From: an uncultured Clostridium sp. | GTDB lineage: Bacteria; Bacillota; Clostridia; TANB77; CAG-508 | Direction: 5' to 3' | Length of the DNA: 64,000 nt | Assembly: GCA_948436975.1 (NCBI GenBank) | Contig: CAOJJB010000005.1 | Location: 1-64,000 of the forward strand | Part shown: positions 54,732-62,291 of the stretch, one piece after another | Layout: every line of letters begins with the position of its first letter | Position numbering within the stretch: the stretch's first letter is position 1 | Position numbers and translations under genes: made by a program | Notes under the pieces: model-generated | Database searches by the model: none | The model's input: the letters and a program-made list of their open reading frames with translations, nothing else | Told to the model about the DNA's origin: nothing

Positions 54732-55307
54732 ATGAGTTATAAATTTTTTGGAATTATATGTATTAGTATTTTTTATTCTATTTATATTTATAAATTGGTT
54801 AGTTTAAATAAGAAATCAATAAAAGCTAATCAATTTGGTAAAGGAAACAAAAATAAAAATGTGATTATTATTGAGAGAATAACAAGCTTTTCAAATCTAT
54901 TGGTAATAGTAGCACAGTTATTAAGTATTATAATGGTGTATAATATTCATAATTCAATATTGATAATAATAGCTATTTTTTTGGGAACCATTTCTATAAT
55001 TTTATTTTTGTTAGCAACAATTACTATGAAAAATAATTGGAGAGTTGGAATACCAGAAGAAAAAACATCATTAGTAGTTGATGGAATATATAAATGGAGT
55101 CGTAATCCTGCTTTTGTAGGCTTTGATTTATTATATATATCGAATGTAATATTGTTTTTTAATATTCCATTATTAACTAGTGCTATTTTTGCAATTGTAA
55201 TGTTACATATACAAATATTACAAGAAGAAAAACATATGTTAAATATGTTTGGAGATGATTATAAGAATTATAAAAAACATACTTTAAGATATTTTGGAAG
55301 AATATAG
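54732..55307 (+). CDS. Isoprenylcysteine methyltransferase-like membrane protein
   Basis: A 191-residue protein with about five helices. The C-terminal signature is TSLVVDGIYKWSRNPAFVGF and EEKHMLNMFGDDYKNYKKHT, the cofactor-binding part of the ICMT/PEMT family. The methyl acceptor in bacteria is mostly unknown. It starts after GAAGGGA and is probably co-transcribed with the XRE gene. Confidence 0.85.
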   Translation: MSYKFFGIICISIFYSIYIYKLVSLNKKSIKANQFGKGNKNKNVIIIERITSFSNLLVIVAQLLSIIMVYNIHNSILIIIAIFLGTISIILFLLATITMKNNWRVGIPEEKTSLVVDGIYKWSRNPAFVGFDLLYISNVILFFNIPLLTSAIFAIVMLHIQILQEEKHMLNMFGDDYKNYKKHTLRYFGRI

Positions 55308-55424
55308 GTGTTATGTTATATGAATTGAGAGATAAATAGAAGAGGAGAAATTGATGAGCAAGGCAATGCATATCCAATTTTATATATATGAGATTAAAAA
55401 GGTAAATTTTTAGGAGTCATAAAA

Positions 55425-55937
55425 ATGATAGAAATAAGAAAAGAAGATGTAAATGATTATGGAGAAGTGTATAATGTTATAAAAACTGCATTTAAAAAAG
55501 CAGAGCATAGTGATGGAAATGAACAAGATGTAGTTGTTTTGTTAAGAAAGAGTAATTCATTTATTCCTGAATTATCATTAGTAGCAGTAAATGAAAATAA
55601 AATTATAGGTTATATTTTATTTTCAAAAGTAAAAATTGGAAATGATACAGAATTAGCACTTGCACCATTAGTAGTATTACCAGAATATCAAAGAAAGGGT
55701 GTAGGTACACTGCTAATTAAAGAAGGACATAAAACAGCAAAACAATTAAATTATAATTATTCCATTGTTTTAGGAAGTAATAAATATTATTCTAGATTAG
55801 GGTATATTCCTGCAAGTAAATACAATATAAAAGCACCTTTTGATGTAGAAGATGAGTGCTTTATGGCTATTAAATTAAATGAGAGTGCAAAAATAATAAA
55901 TGGAATAGTTGAATATGACAAAGCATTTAATATATAA
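55425..55937 (+). CDS. GNAT N-acetyltransferase, YhbS-like
   Basis: 170 residues with a full GNAT core: APLVVLPEYQRKGVGTLLIK is the acetyl-CoA loop and VLGSNKYYSRLGYIPAS the C-terminal half. The N-terminal IRKEDVNDYGEVYNVIKTAF is typical. The substrate is unknown. Start after AGGAG. Confidence 0.88.
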   Translation: MIEIRKEDVNDYGEVYNVIKTAFKKAEHSDGNEQDVVVLLRKSNSFIPELSLVAVNENKIIGYILFSKVKIGNDTELALAPLVVLPEYQRKGVGTLLIKEGHKTAKQLNYNYSIVLGSNKYYSRLGYIPASKYNIKAPFDVEDECFMAIKLNESAKIINGIVEYDKAFNI

Positions 55938-55978
55938 AATTATTATAGTTTTTAGGAAATAAAATATAATAAAAATTT

Positions 55979-56048
55979 AATGTAAAAGACTTTTGACAAG
56001 CAAAATTATTCTAAAAATGTGAATGTAAAACACTTTTGATAGACAAAA
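55979..56048 (+). promoter_or_regulatory. Two direct repeats around the -35 of the XRE gene
   Basis: AATGTAAAAGACTTTTGACA (55979-) and AATGTAAAACACTTTTGATA (56022-) begin two 27-base repeats 43 bases apart, about four helical turns. TTGATA of copy 2 with TATATA (56059-56064) is a likely promoter with 17-base spacing. Probably operators. Confidence 0.65.
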
Positions 56049-56085
56049 AAATATCTGTTATATAAAATATTATTGGAGGTACAAA

Positions 56086-56661
56086 ATGGATGTTGGAATA
56101 AGAATAAAAAAATATAGGGAAAAGCAAAATATTTCTCAATATGAATTGGCAGAAAAAATATTTGTTTCAAGACAGACTATTTCAAATTGGGAAAACAATA
56201 AAAGCTATCTAGATATAAAAAGTTTAATGCTACTTAGTAACATCTTTAAAGTATCTTTAGATGATTTTATGAAAGGAGATATTGAGGAGATTAGAAAAAT
56301 AATTGATAAAGAGAAAGTTAAAAAATTTAATGTAATGAGTTATATTTTCCTAGTAGAAATGTTAGTTTTAACAATTAGTGCCTATCCATTATTTAAACTT
56401 GATGGTTATATTGGGATTTCTATTTGGTTATTATTTTGTATAATAACATTTGGAACAGCAACTATTATTGAAAAATTTAAAAAAAGTAATGATATCCAAA
56501 CCTATAAGGAAATTATTGCGTTTATTGATGGAAAACAATTAACATATGAAGAAACACAACAAGAGATAGGAAAGAGAATATATCAAAAAATTTTACTTGC
56601 TTTCTCAGTAGGTATTATAGCACTTATTATAAATGTTGTTATAATATGTATATATAAATAA
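56086..56661 (+). CDS. XRE regulator with membrane helices
   Basis: 191 residues after TTGGAGGT. Helix-turn-helix at about 5-60 (ISQYELAEKIFVSRQTISNW), then three membrane helices (about 85-104, 109-128 and 170-189) with a cytosolic loop. There is no outer domain. The repeats upstream suggest that it controls itself. A 43-residue membrane peptide follows at once. Confidence 0.83.
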   Translation: MDVGIRIKKYREKQNISQYELAEKIFVSRQTISNWENNKSYLDIKSLMLLSNIFKVSLDDFMKGDIEEIRKIIDKEKVKKFNVMSYIFLVEMLVLTISAYPLFKLDGYIGISIWLLFCIITFGTATIIEKFKKSNDIQTYKEIIAFIDGKQLTYEETQQEIGKRIYQKILLAFSVGIIALIINVVIICIYK

Positions 56662-56695
56662 CATAAAAAAATAAAGAAATTTTGGGAGGTAAAAT

Positions 56696-56827
56696 ATGGA
56701 ATTTTGGATAATTATGATAGTATTTATATGCATTAGTGGGAGCTGTTCATTAACGGGTACTTGGTGGAGTAAAGACCGAAAACAAGAAAAACAAGAAAAA
56801 AAAGAACAAAAAAATAATAAAATATAA
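56696..56827 (+). CDS. Small membrane peptide, 43 aa
   Basis: Too short for standard calling but has a perfect GGGAGG ribosome site and ATG 56696. EFWIIMIVFICISGSCSLTG forms one helix, followed by WWSKDRKQEKQEKKEQKNN, a very basic tail. It lies 34 bases after the XRE gene and may be its partner or target. It is not recognised. Confidence 0.6.
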   Translation: MEFWIIMIVFICISGSCSLTGTWWSKDRKQEKQEKKEQKNNKI

Positions 56828-57022
56828 TATAAATAATTTATTTTTAAATAGTTTATCAAAAAAAATTGAAGAAACAACAGTTGTGAAAAATGAAGAAAAA
56901 AAATTCTTTTAGAAAAATACTGAATATTATTTTTAATTAAAAAAATAGCTTAGAAATTATATATTTTTAAAGGTTATAAAAAGATGTAAATAATTGCAAG
57001 TTATATATATTAAAATAAGTGG

Positions 57023-57054
57023 GACAGGTAATTAATTAAAATTATCTGTCTTTT
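57023..57054 (+). terminator. Terminator
   Basis: GACAGGTAAT (57023-57032) pairs with ATTATCTGTC (57041-57050), followed by TTTTATT. The gap 56828-57022 before it has no supported gene. Confidence 0.75.
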
Positions 57055-57111
57055 ATTGTATTCAATATAAGAAGTAGAATATTAATGAATATTTTGGAAA
57101 TATTATAGAAT

Positions 57112-58062
57112 ATGAATAAATTATTATTAATAAAAAATGCTGAATTATTTCAAGGTGAGAAATATTTGAATAAGAATAGTAATTATTTTGAAGGTTGGTA
57201 TTTTAAAAATGTAAATTCTCATCAAGGAATTTCTTTTATTCCGGGAATTAATATAAATGATACAGAATCTAAAGCATTTATTCAAATAATTACTAATAAC
57301 AAATCTTATTTTGTAAATTATAATATTAAAGATTTTAAATTTAATTATAAACCTTTTGAAATTAGAATTGGATCTAATAGTTTTTCAAAGAAAGGTATTA
57401 ATATAAATATACAAGATAAATCACAGAATATTAAAGTAAATGGTAATATAAAATATTCTAATACTAAAAATATTAATATGAATATTTTTAGTCCTAATAT
57501 AATGGGACCTTTTTCATACATTCCATTTATGGAATGCAATCATGCAATTATTAGTATGGAAAATGTAATTAATGGAAGTATAAATATAAATAATGAATTA
57601 ATCTACTTTAATAATAATAAAGGCTATATTGAAAAAGATTGGGGATGTTCATTTCCAAAATCCTATATTTGGTGTCAAGGTAATAACTTTAAAACTTCAA
57701 ATACTAGTTTTATGTTTTCAATAGCAGATATACCTTTTAAATTATTTACATTTAAAGGTTTTATTTGTGTTATTCTTGTTGATAACAAAGAATTTAAGTT
57801 TACTACGTATAATAATTCTAAATTAATATCATGTAATATTAAACAAGATTCATTTGACATTACCTTTAAGAAAGGTTTATATATTTTGAATATAAAATCA
57901 AAATATAATAATGGTCTTAAATTAAAAGCACCTGTTAAAGGAGAAATGATAAAAGATATTTTTGAAAGTATTTCAGCATCAGTTACTGTAACTTTAAAAA
58001 AGGAAGAAAAAACTATTTTTTGTGATACAAGTAATATGTGTGGATTAGAAATAGAAATGTAA
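57112..58062 (+). CDS. Tocopherol cyclase-family protein
   Basis: 316 residues of mostly beta structure. The N-terminal NSNYFEGWYFKNVN and the later NKGYIEKDWGCSFPKSYIWC and QGNNF are the signature of the tocopherol-cyclase-like family (PF14249). In plants the enzyme closes the chromanol ring; the role in bacteria such as this one is unknown. The ATG has no good ribosome site (only TTGGAAA at a distance). It ends 12 bases before the DUF421 gene. Confidence 0.82.
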   Translation: MNKLLLIKNAELFQGEKYLNKNSNYFEGWYFKNVNSHQGISFIPGININDTESKAFIQIITNNKSYFVNYNIKDFKFNYKPFEIRIGSNSFSKKGININIQDKSQNIKVNGNIKYSNTKNINMNIFSPNIMGPFSYIPFMECNHAIISMENVINGSININNELIYFNNNKGYIEKDWGCSFPKSYIWCQGNNFKTSNTSFMFSIADIPFKLFTFKGFICVILVDNKEFKFTTYNNSKLISCNIKQDSFDITFKKGLYILNIKSKYNNGLKLKAPVKGEMIKDIFESISASVTVTLKKEEKTIFCDTSNMCGLEIEM

Positions 58063-58074
58063 AAAGGAGATTGT

Positions 58075-58767
58075 ATGGAAATAATTAAAATTATAGGATT
58101 ATCAACAGGATCAATAGTTATTTTATTTGTTTTAACTAAAATAATGGGACAAAGAGAAATGTCGCAACTTAGTATATTTGATTATTTTATTACTATAACA
58201 ATAGGTTCTATTGCTGCTGAAATGTCTACATCATTAGAAAATAATTTTATGCAACCAGTGGTAGCTATGATTGTATATGCTATAATAACTTTGATAGTGT
58301 CATTTTTAAATACTAAATTTGCCAAATTAAGACCTATTCTTTCAGGTAGAACACTAATTTTATATGATAATGGAACTTTGTTTAAAGAGAATTTTAAAAA
58401 AGCAAAAATAGATTTAAATGAATTTATTGTACAATGTAGAACTGGAGGATTTTTTGATTTAAGTGAAATCAAAACAGCTTTACTAGAAGAAAATGGGAAA
58501 ATTAGTTTTTTACCATATAGTGATAAAAGAGCATCTAATCCAAGTGATTTTAATATTAAACCAAAAGAAGATGAAATTCTTACGAATTTAGTTTTAGATG
58601 GAAAAATTATGGAAGATAATTTAAGGGAACTTGGTTTTGATAAGATATGGTTAATGGAAATGTTGCAAAAGCAAGGAATTATAAAAACTGATAATATATT
58701 TTTGGCAACATATAGTTCAGATGGAAATTTAGTAGCATATTTAACTAATAATACTAATAAAAATTAA
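58075..58767 (+). CDS. DUF421/YetF-type membrane protein
   Basis: 230 residues with three N-terminal helices and a cytosolic alpha/beta domain. KIMGQREMSQLSIFDYFITI and TIGSIAAEMS, then LSGRTLILYDNGTLFKENFK and the FIVQCRTGGFFDLSEIKTALLE region are family hallmarks. YetF-type proteins are linked to spore or germination membranes in Bacillus, with unclear function. It starts after AAAGGAGA. Confidence 0.9.
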   Translation: MEIIKIIGLSTGSIVILFVLTKIMGQREMSQLSIFDYFITITIGSIAAEMSTSLENNFMQPVVAMIVYAIITLIVSFLNTKFAKLRPILSGRTLILYDNGTLFKENFKKAKIDLNEFIVQCRTGGFFDLSEIKTALLEENGKISFLPYSDKRASNPSDFNIKPKEDEILTNLVLDGKIMEDNLRELGFDKIWLMEMLQKQGIIKTDNIFLATYSSDGNLVAYLTNNTNKN

Positions 58768-58788
58768 TTAAAAAACTATGATATAAAT

Positions 58789-58885
58789 TGAAGTGAACCC
58801 CAAATTATTATATAAAAAAGTTTAATAAGGAGGGGACATTTTTATGTCAAAATATTCAAATGAATTTAAAATACTAGTAAAGTAA
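58789..58885 (+). mobile_element. Left-end remnant of the same IS as at 18901
   Basis: Starts TGAAGTGAACCCC, contains TTTAATAAGGAGGGG and a start ATG 58844 giving MSKYSNEFKILVK before a stop. The first remnant has TGAAGTTCCCCC, TTTAATAAGGAGGGG and FRYSNQFKLKVVK. Everything after codon 13 is lost. The rest of the gap to 59018 is empty. Confidence 0.7.
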
Positions 58886-59018
58886 ATTTATTCTAAATAA
58901 AATAATTGAAAAAAGTTTAATTTTTTGATATAAATATAAAATAATAGGTTTTGTATAATTAAAAACAGTAATCAAAGAAGTAAGTATTGAATAAATAATA
59001 ATTAAGGGAGGTTGTTAT

Positions 59019-59207
59019 ATGGAAAGAAAATTGGAAATAATAACAGAGAATTGTCCTCAAAATCATAAATGTCCTGCTGTAGGAGTTTGTCCAGTGGGGA
59101 CATTATCACAAAATGAATTTGAGGCTCCAAAAATAGATTATGAAAAATGCATAAGATGTGGTAAATGTTCAAATTTTTGCCCCAAAAGAGCTTTAGTTTT
59201 AAAATAG
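59019..59207 (+). CDS. Small 4Fe-4S ferredoxin-like protein
   Basis: 62 residues after AGGGAGGT. One clear [4Fe-4S] motif, CIRCGKCSNFCPKRA (C44, C47, C50, C54). The N-terminal half has three more cysteines in an uneven pattern (NCPQNHKCPAVGVCPVG), which could hold a second cluster. It stands 67 bases before the ferredoxin-thioredoxin-reductase-like gene and is its likely electron donor. Confidence 0.85.
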   Translation: MERKLEIITENCPQNHKCPAVGVCPVGTLSQNEFEAPKIDYEKCIRCGKCSNFCPKRALVLK

Positions 59208-59274
59208 TTGAATTGTACATAAATATTAACTTAAAAAATAATACATTTTAATATAATAGTGGGAGGTAAATTTT

Positions 59275-59472
59275 ATGGCAATAAAATTAAATGAAGATGA
59301 GAAAATTGTAAAAATTGTTAAAGATGGTTTAAAGAAGACAGGGGGATATTGTCCATGTAGGCTAGAAAAAACACAAGATACAAAGTGTATGTGCAGGGAA
59401 TTTCGTGAACAAATAGAAGATCCAAATTTTGAAGGATATTGTCATTGTTTACTTTATTATAAATCAAATTAG
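59275..59472 (+). CDS. Ferredoxin-thioredoxin reductase catalytic chain-like protein
   Basis: 65 residues, shorter than plant or cyanobacterial FTR but with all six catalytic cysteines: C26-P-C28, C38-M-C40 and C56-H-C58. In FTR they hold a [4Fe-4S] cluster beside a redox disulfide and pass electrons from ferredoxin to thioredoxin. GYCPCRLEKTQDTKCMCREF and PNFEGYCHCLLYYK are typical. No variable subunit is present. It starts after GGGAGGT. Confidence 0.9.
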   Translation: MAIKLNEDEKIVKIVKDGLKKTGGYCPCRLEKTQDTKCMCREFREQIEDPNFEGYCHCLLYYKSN

Positions 59473-59557
59473 AATAAATTATAGATACTGTTAGAAGATA
59501 GATTTTAATATTGAAGTAGTAAATAAAAAGTAGACACAAAAAAATAATATTTTAATT

Positions 59558-59593
59558 AAACCCAAATTGAGTTTTGAACTCGATTGGGTTTTT
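59558..59593 (+). terminator. Terminator after the FTR-like gene
   Basis: AAACCCAA...GAGTT pairs with AACTCGATTGGGTTT, then T's. Confidence 0.85.
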
Positions 59594-59691
59594 ATAATTT
59601 AATGTATAATTGACTTATATTCATTATTATCTTTAACTATATCTTTTATAAATTTTGCTGCTGTGTTATAATTTTTTATGAGGAGAAATTT

Positions 59692-60582
59692 ATGCAAGTA
59701 AATAATAGATTATTTGAAATATTATATATATTAATACAAAAAAAGAAGGTTACAGCAAAGGAACTTGCGGAAAAGTTTGAAGTGTCCACAAGAACAATAT
59801 ATAGAGATATTGAAGCTTTAAGTCAAGCTAATATACCAGTTTATATGTCTAAAGGAAAAGATGGAGGAATAAGTATTTTAGAAGAATATGTTTTAAATAA
59901 ATATATTCTTTCAGAAAAAGAACAAAATCAGATTTTGTTTGCACTTCAAAGTTTAGAAAAAATGAATTGTGAAACAGAAAAAGATATTTTAGATAAAATG
60001 AGTATAATTTTTAATAAAAAAGTAAATGATTGGATTAAAATTGACTTTTCTGATTGGTCAACTTCAAAAGAAAATACCTTTCAAATTATTAAGTCATCAA
60101 TATTAAATAAACAAATAATAGAATTTACATATTATAATTCCATAGGAGAGAAGACTTTAAGAATAGTTGAACCATTACAAATTTGGTTTAAAGATAAATG
60201 TTGGTATTTAATAGCTTATTGTAGGCTAAAAAAAGATTATAGATTTTTTAAATTAACACGAATAAAAGAAATTAAAGTAATAGAAGAAAATTTTGAAAGA
60301 GAGATACCAAAACGAAGTGAAAATCTAAAAAAGTTAAAAAAAATTTTACTAGAATTAGAAATTTCAAAAGAAATGGCTTATAGAGTATATGATGAATTTG
60401 ATATTAATCAAATTCATGAAAAAGAAAATGGAAATTTTATTATAAAAGTAGAATTTCCCGAAAATGAATGGGTATATAGTTTTATATTATCATTTGGAGA
60501 ATATGTAAAAGTAATAAGTCCTGAATATGCTAAAAATATAATAAAACGAAAATTAGAAAAAACTTTAGAAAATTATTTATAG
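59692..60582 (+). CDS. WYL-domain transcription regulator (YafY type)
   Basis: 296 residues. The N-terminal winged helix has KKKVTAKELAEKFEVSTRTI and YRDIEALSQANIPV; the WYL domain follows (about 140-215, with CWYLIAYCRLKKDYRFFKL) and a C-terminal WCX part. Such proteins sense small ligands or nucleic acids. It starts after AGGAG, and only one base separates its stop from the palindrome before the GyrI-like pair, which it probably controls. Confidence 0.9.
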   Translation: MQVNNRLFEILYILIQKKKVTAKELAEKFEVSTRTIYRDIEALSQANIPVYMSKGKDGGISILEEYVLNKYILSEKEQNQILFALQSLEKMNCETEKDILDKMSIIFNKKVNDWIKIDFSDWSTSKENTFQIIKSSILNKQIIEFTYYNSIGEKTLRIVEPLQIWFKDKCWYLIAYCRLKKDYRFFKLTRIKEIKVIEENFEREIPKRSENLKKLKKILLELEISKEMAYRVYDEFDINQIHEKENGNFIIKVEFPENEWVYSFILSFGEYVKVISPEYAKNIIKRKLEKTLENYL

Positions 60583-60583
60583 T

Positions 60584-60607
60584 AATATGACATGCAGATG
60601 TCATATT
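60584..60607 (+). promoter_or_regulatory. Perfect palindrome, probable WYL operator
   Basis: AATATGACAT-GCAG-ATGTCATATT. A-T-rich -10-like sequence (TATAAT) follows within a few bases, so a bound protein would cover the promoter of the GyrI-like pair. Confidence 0.75.
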
Positions 60608-60642
60608 ATATATAATATAATTTCTTCTAGGAGGTAGGATTT

Positions 60643-61101
60643 ATGAAATATGAAATTGTAGAATTAGAAGAAAAAATTATTGAAGGAATTGAAGTTAGAA
60701 CGACTAATCAAAATGGAAAATCAATTAAAGATATAGGAGAGACTTGGCAAAAATTATTTACACAAGGTATTTATGATACAATACAAAATAAAGTAAATAA
60801 TAAAACAATAGGTTTATATACAGATTATGAATTAGATTATACAAAGCCTTATATATTTGTTGCAGGTGCAGAAGTAAGTTCAAAAACAGATAGTACATTA
60901 GTAAATAAAGTTATTAAAAAAGGAAAATATGCTAAATTTGTCATAAAAGGAGATGTTCAAAATTCAGTAGGACAAGCTTGGCAAGAGATTTGGAATATGG
61001 ATTTAAAAAGAAAATATACTTGTGATTTTGAAGAGTATCAAAATAATTCTGAAGATATGAAAAATCAAGAAATTCATATTTATATTGCATTGGAGGATTA
61101 A
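60643..61101 (+). CDS. GyrI-like effector-binding protein (AraC ligand-domain type)
   Basis: 152 residues of the GyrI/SbmC-like alpha/beta fold used to bind small molecules: VELEEKIIEGIEVRTTNQNG, ETWQKLFTQGIYDTIQNKVN, IGLYTDYE and the acidic pocket end HIYIAL. It has no DNA-binding domain of its own. It follows AGGAGGT and is only two bases from the next gene. Confidence 0.85.
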   Translation: MKYEIVELEEKIIEGIEVRTTNQNGKSIKDIGETWQKLFTQGIYDTIQNKVNNKTIGLYTDYELDYTKPYIFVAGAEVSSKTDSTLVNKVIKKGKYAKFVIKGDVQNSVGQAWQEIWNMDLKRKYTCDFEEYQNNSEDMKNQEIHIYIALED

Positions 61102-61103
61102 AT

Positions 61104-61736
61104 ATGGCTTTTGATTATAAAAAAGAATATAAGGAATTCTATATGCCTAAAAATAAACCAATTATAATAGAAATTCCAAAGATGAATTATATTGCAGTAA
61201 GAGGAAAAGGTAATCCAAATGAAGAAAATAGTGAATATAAACAATCTATAGGCTTATTATACGCAGTTGCTTTTACTATAAAAATGAGTTACAAAACATC
61301 ACATAAAATTGAAGGTTATTTTCAATATGTAGTTCCACCACTTGAAGGACTTTGGTGGCAAATTGGTGTAGATGGATTGGATTATAACAAAAAAGAAAAT
61401 ATGGAATTTATATCTATGATTAGATTACCAGATTTTGTTACAAAGAAAGAATTTGATTGGGCAATTAATGAAATAACTAATAAGAAGAAACAAGATTTTT
61501 CAAAAGTAGAATATTTAACTTATGATGAAGGATTGTGTGTACAATGTATGCATATTGGATCTTATGATAATGAACCTATTACAATAGATATGATGAAAAG
61601 GTATGCAGAAGAAAATGCATGTAAAATAGACATAAATAATAATAGATTTCATCATGAAATTTATTTAAGTGATCCTAGAAAGTGTGCTGAAAATAGATTA
61701 AAAACTGTTATAAGACATCCAATAAAAAATATTTAA
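61104..61736 (+). CDS. GyrI-like small-molecule-binding protein
   Basis: 210 residues, a second GyrI-like type: IEIPKMNYIAVRGKGNPNEE, YVVPPLEGLWWQIGVDGLDY, and an end HHEIYLSDPRKCAENRLKTV seen in the larger members of the family. Some relatives degrade or bind xenobiotics. It is coupled to the preceding gene by a two-base gap. Confidence 0.87.
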   Translation: MAFDYKKEYKEFYMPKNKPIIIEIPKMNYIAVRGKGNPNEENSEYKQSIGLLYAVAFTIKMSYKTSHKIEGYFQYVVPPLEGLWWQIGVDGLDYNKKENMEFISMIRLPDFVTKKEFDWAINEITNKKKQDFSKVEYLTYDEGLCVQCMHIGSYDNEPITIDMMKRYAEENACKIDINNNRFHHEIYLSDPRKCAENRLKTVIRHPIKNI

Positions 61737-61825
61737 AATAACTACTAATATACTAAATAAAAATGGTTTTGAAAAATTAATTAAATAAGTTATAATAAGA
61801 ATATTAAATAAAAAAGGAGGAATTT

Positions 61826-62137
61826 ATGGCAACATCAGAAGATTTTATAAATTATATTTGTGAACAAATAAATGGAGTTGGAGAAATTAGATATAAGAAA
61901 ATGTTTGGTGAATATTTAATATATGTAAATGAAAAACCAATAATTACAGTGTGTGATAATATCGCATTTATAAAAAAGTTAGAGTGTATAGAAGAATTAA
62001 TGCAAGGTTCGGAAATAGGTTTTCCATATAAAGGTGCAAAAGAACATTATATTTTAGATATCGACAATAGTGAATTAAGTAAAATTGTAGTATCAAAAGT
62101 AGAAGAAGTTACACCACTTCCAAAAAATAAAAAATAG
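61826..62137 (+). CDS. TfoX N-terminal-domain protein
   Basis: 103 residues: TSEDFINYICEQINGVGEIR, YKKMFGEYLIYVNEKPIITV and GFPYKGAKEHYILD match the N-terminal TfoX/Sxy domain. The short stand-alone form is common in Firmicutes and its role is unknown; a competence role should not be assumed. It starts after AAAGGAGG. Confidence 0.88.
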   Translation: MATSEDFINYICEQINGVGEIRYKKMFGEYLIYVNEKPIITVCDNIAFIKKLECIEELMQGSEIGFPYKGAKEHYILDIDNSELSKIVVSKVEEVTPLPKNKK

Positions 62138-62140
62138 TAT

Positions 62141-62184
62141 ATAAAAGACAGATAATAATTATATTTAATTTATCTGTCTTTTAT
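62141..62184 (+). terminator. Terminator after the TfoX-like gene
   Basis: ATAAAAGACAGATAA pairs with TTATCTGTCTTTTAT. Confidence 0.88.
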
Positions 62185-62291
62185 GTTATACTATTAAAAC
62201 AAAGACATGTATAATTCAGTAAGATTTTAGATTTTGCAGATTAAATATTGTCAAGATTTATTCTAAACTATTAAAATTTTAGGAGGATAAA

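Noticed and set aside
55354-55413. 19-codon frame with a good GAGGAG site before the GNAT gene
   Set aside because: Another frame of the same bases (RGEIDEQGNAYPILY) looks like a decayed larger protein, so I could not decide that the mini-frame is a gene.
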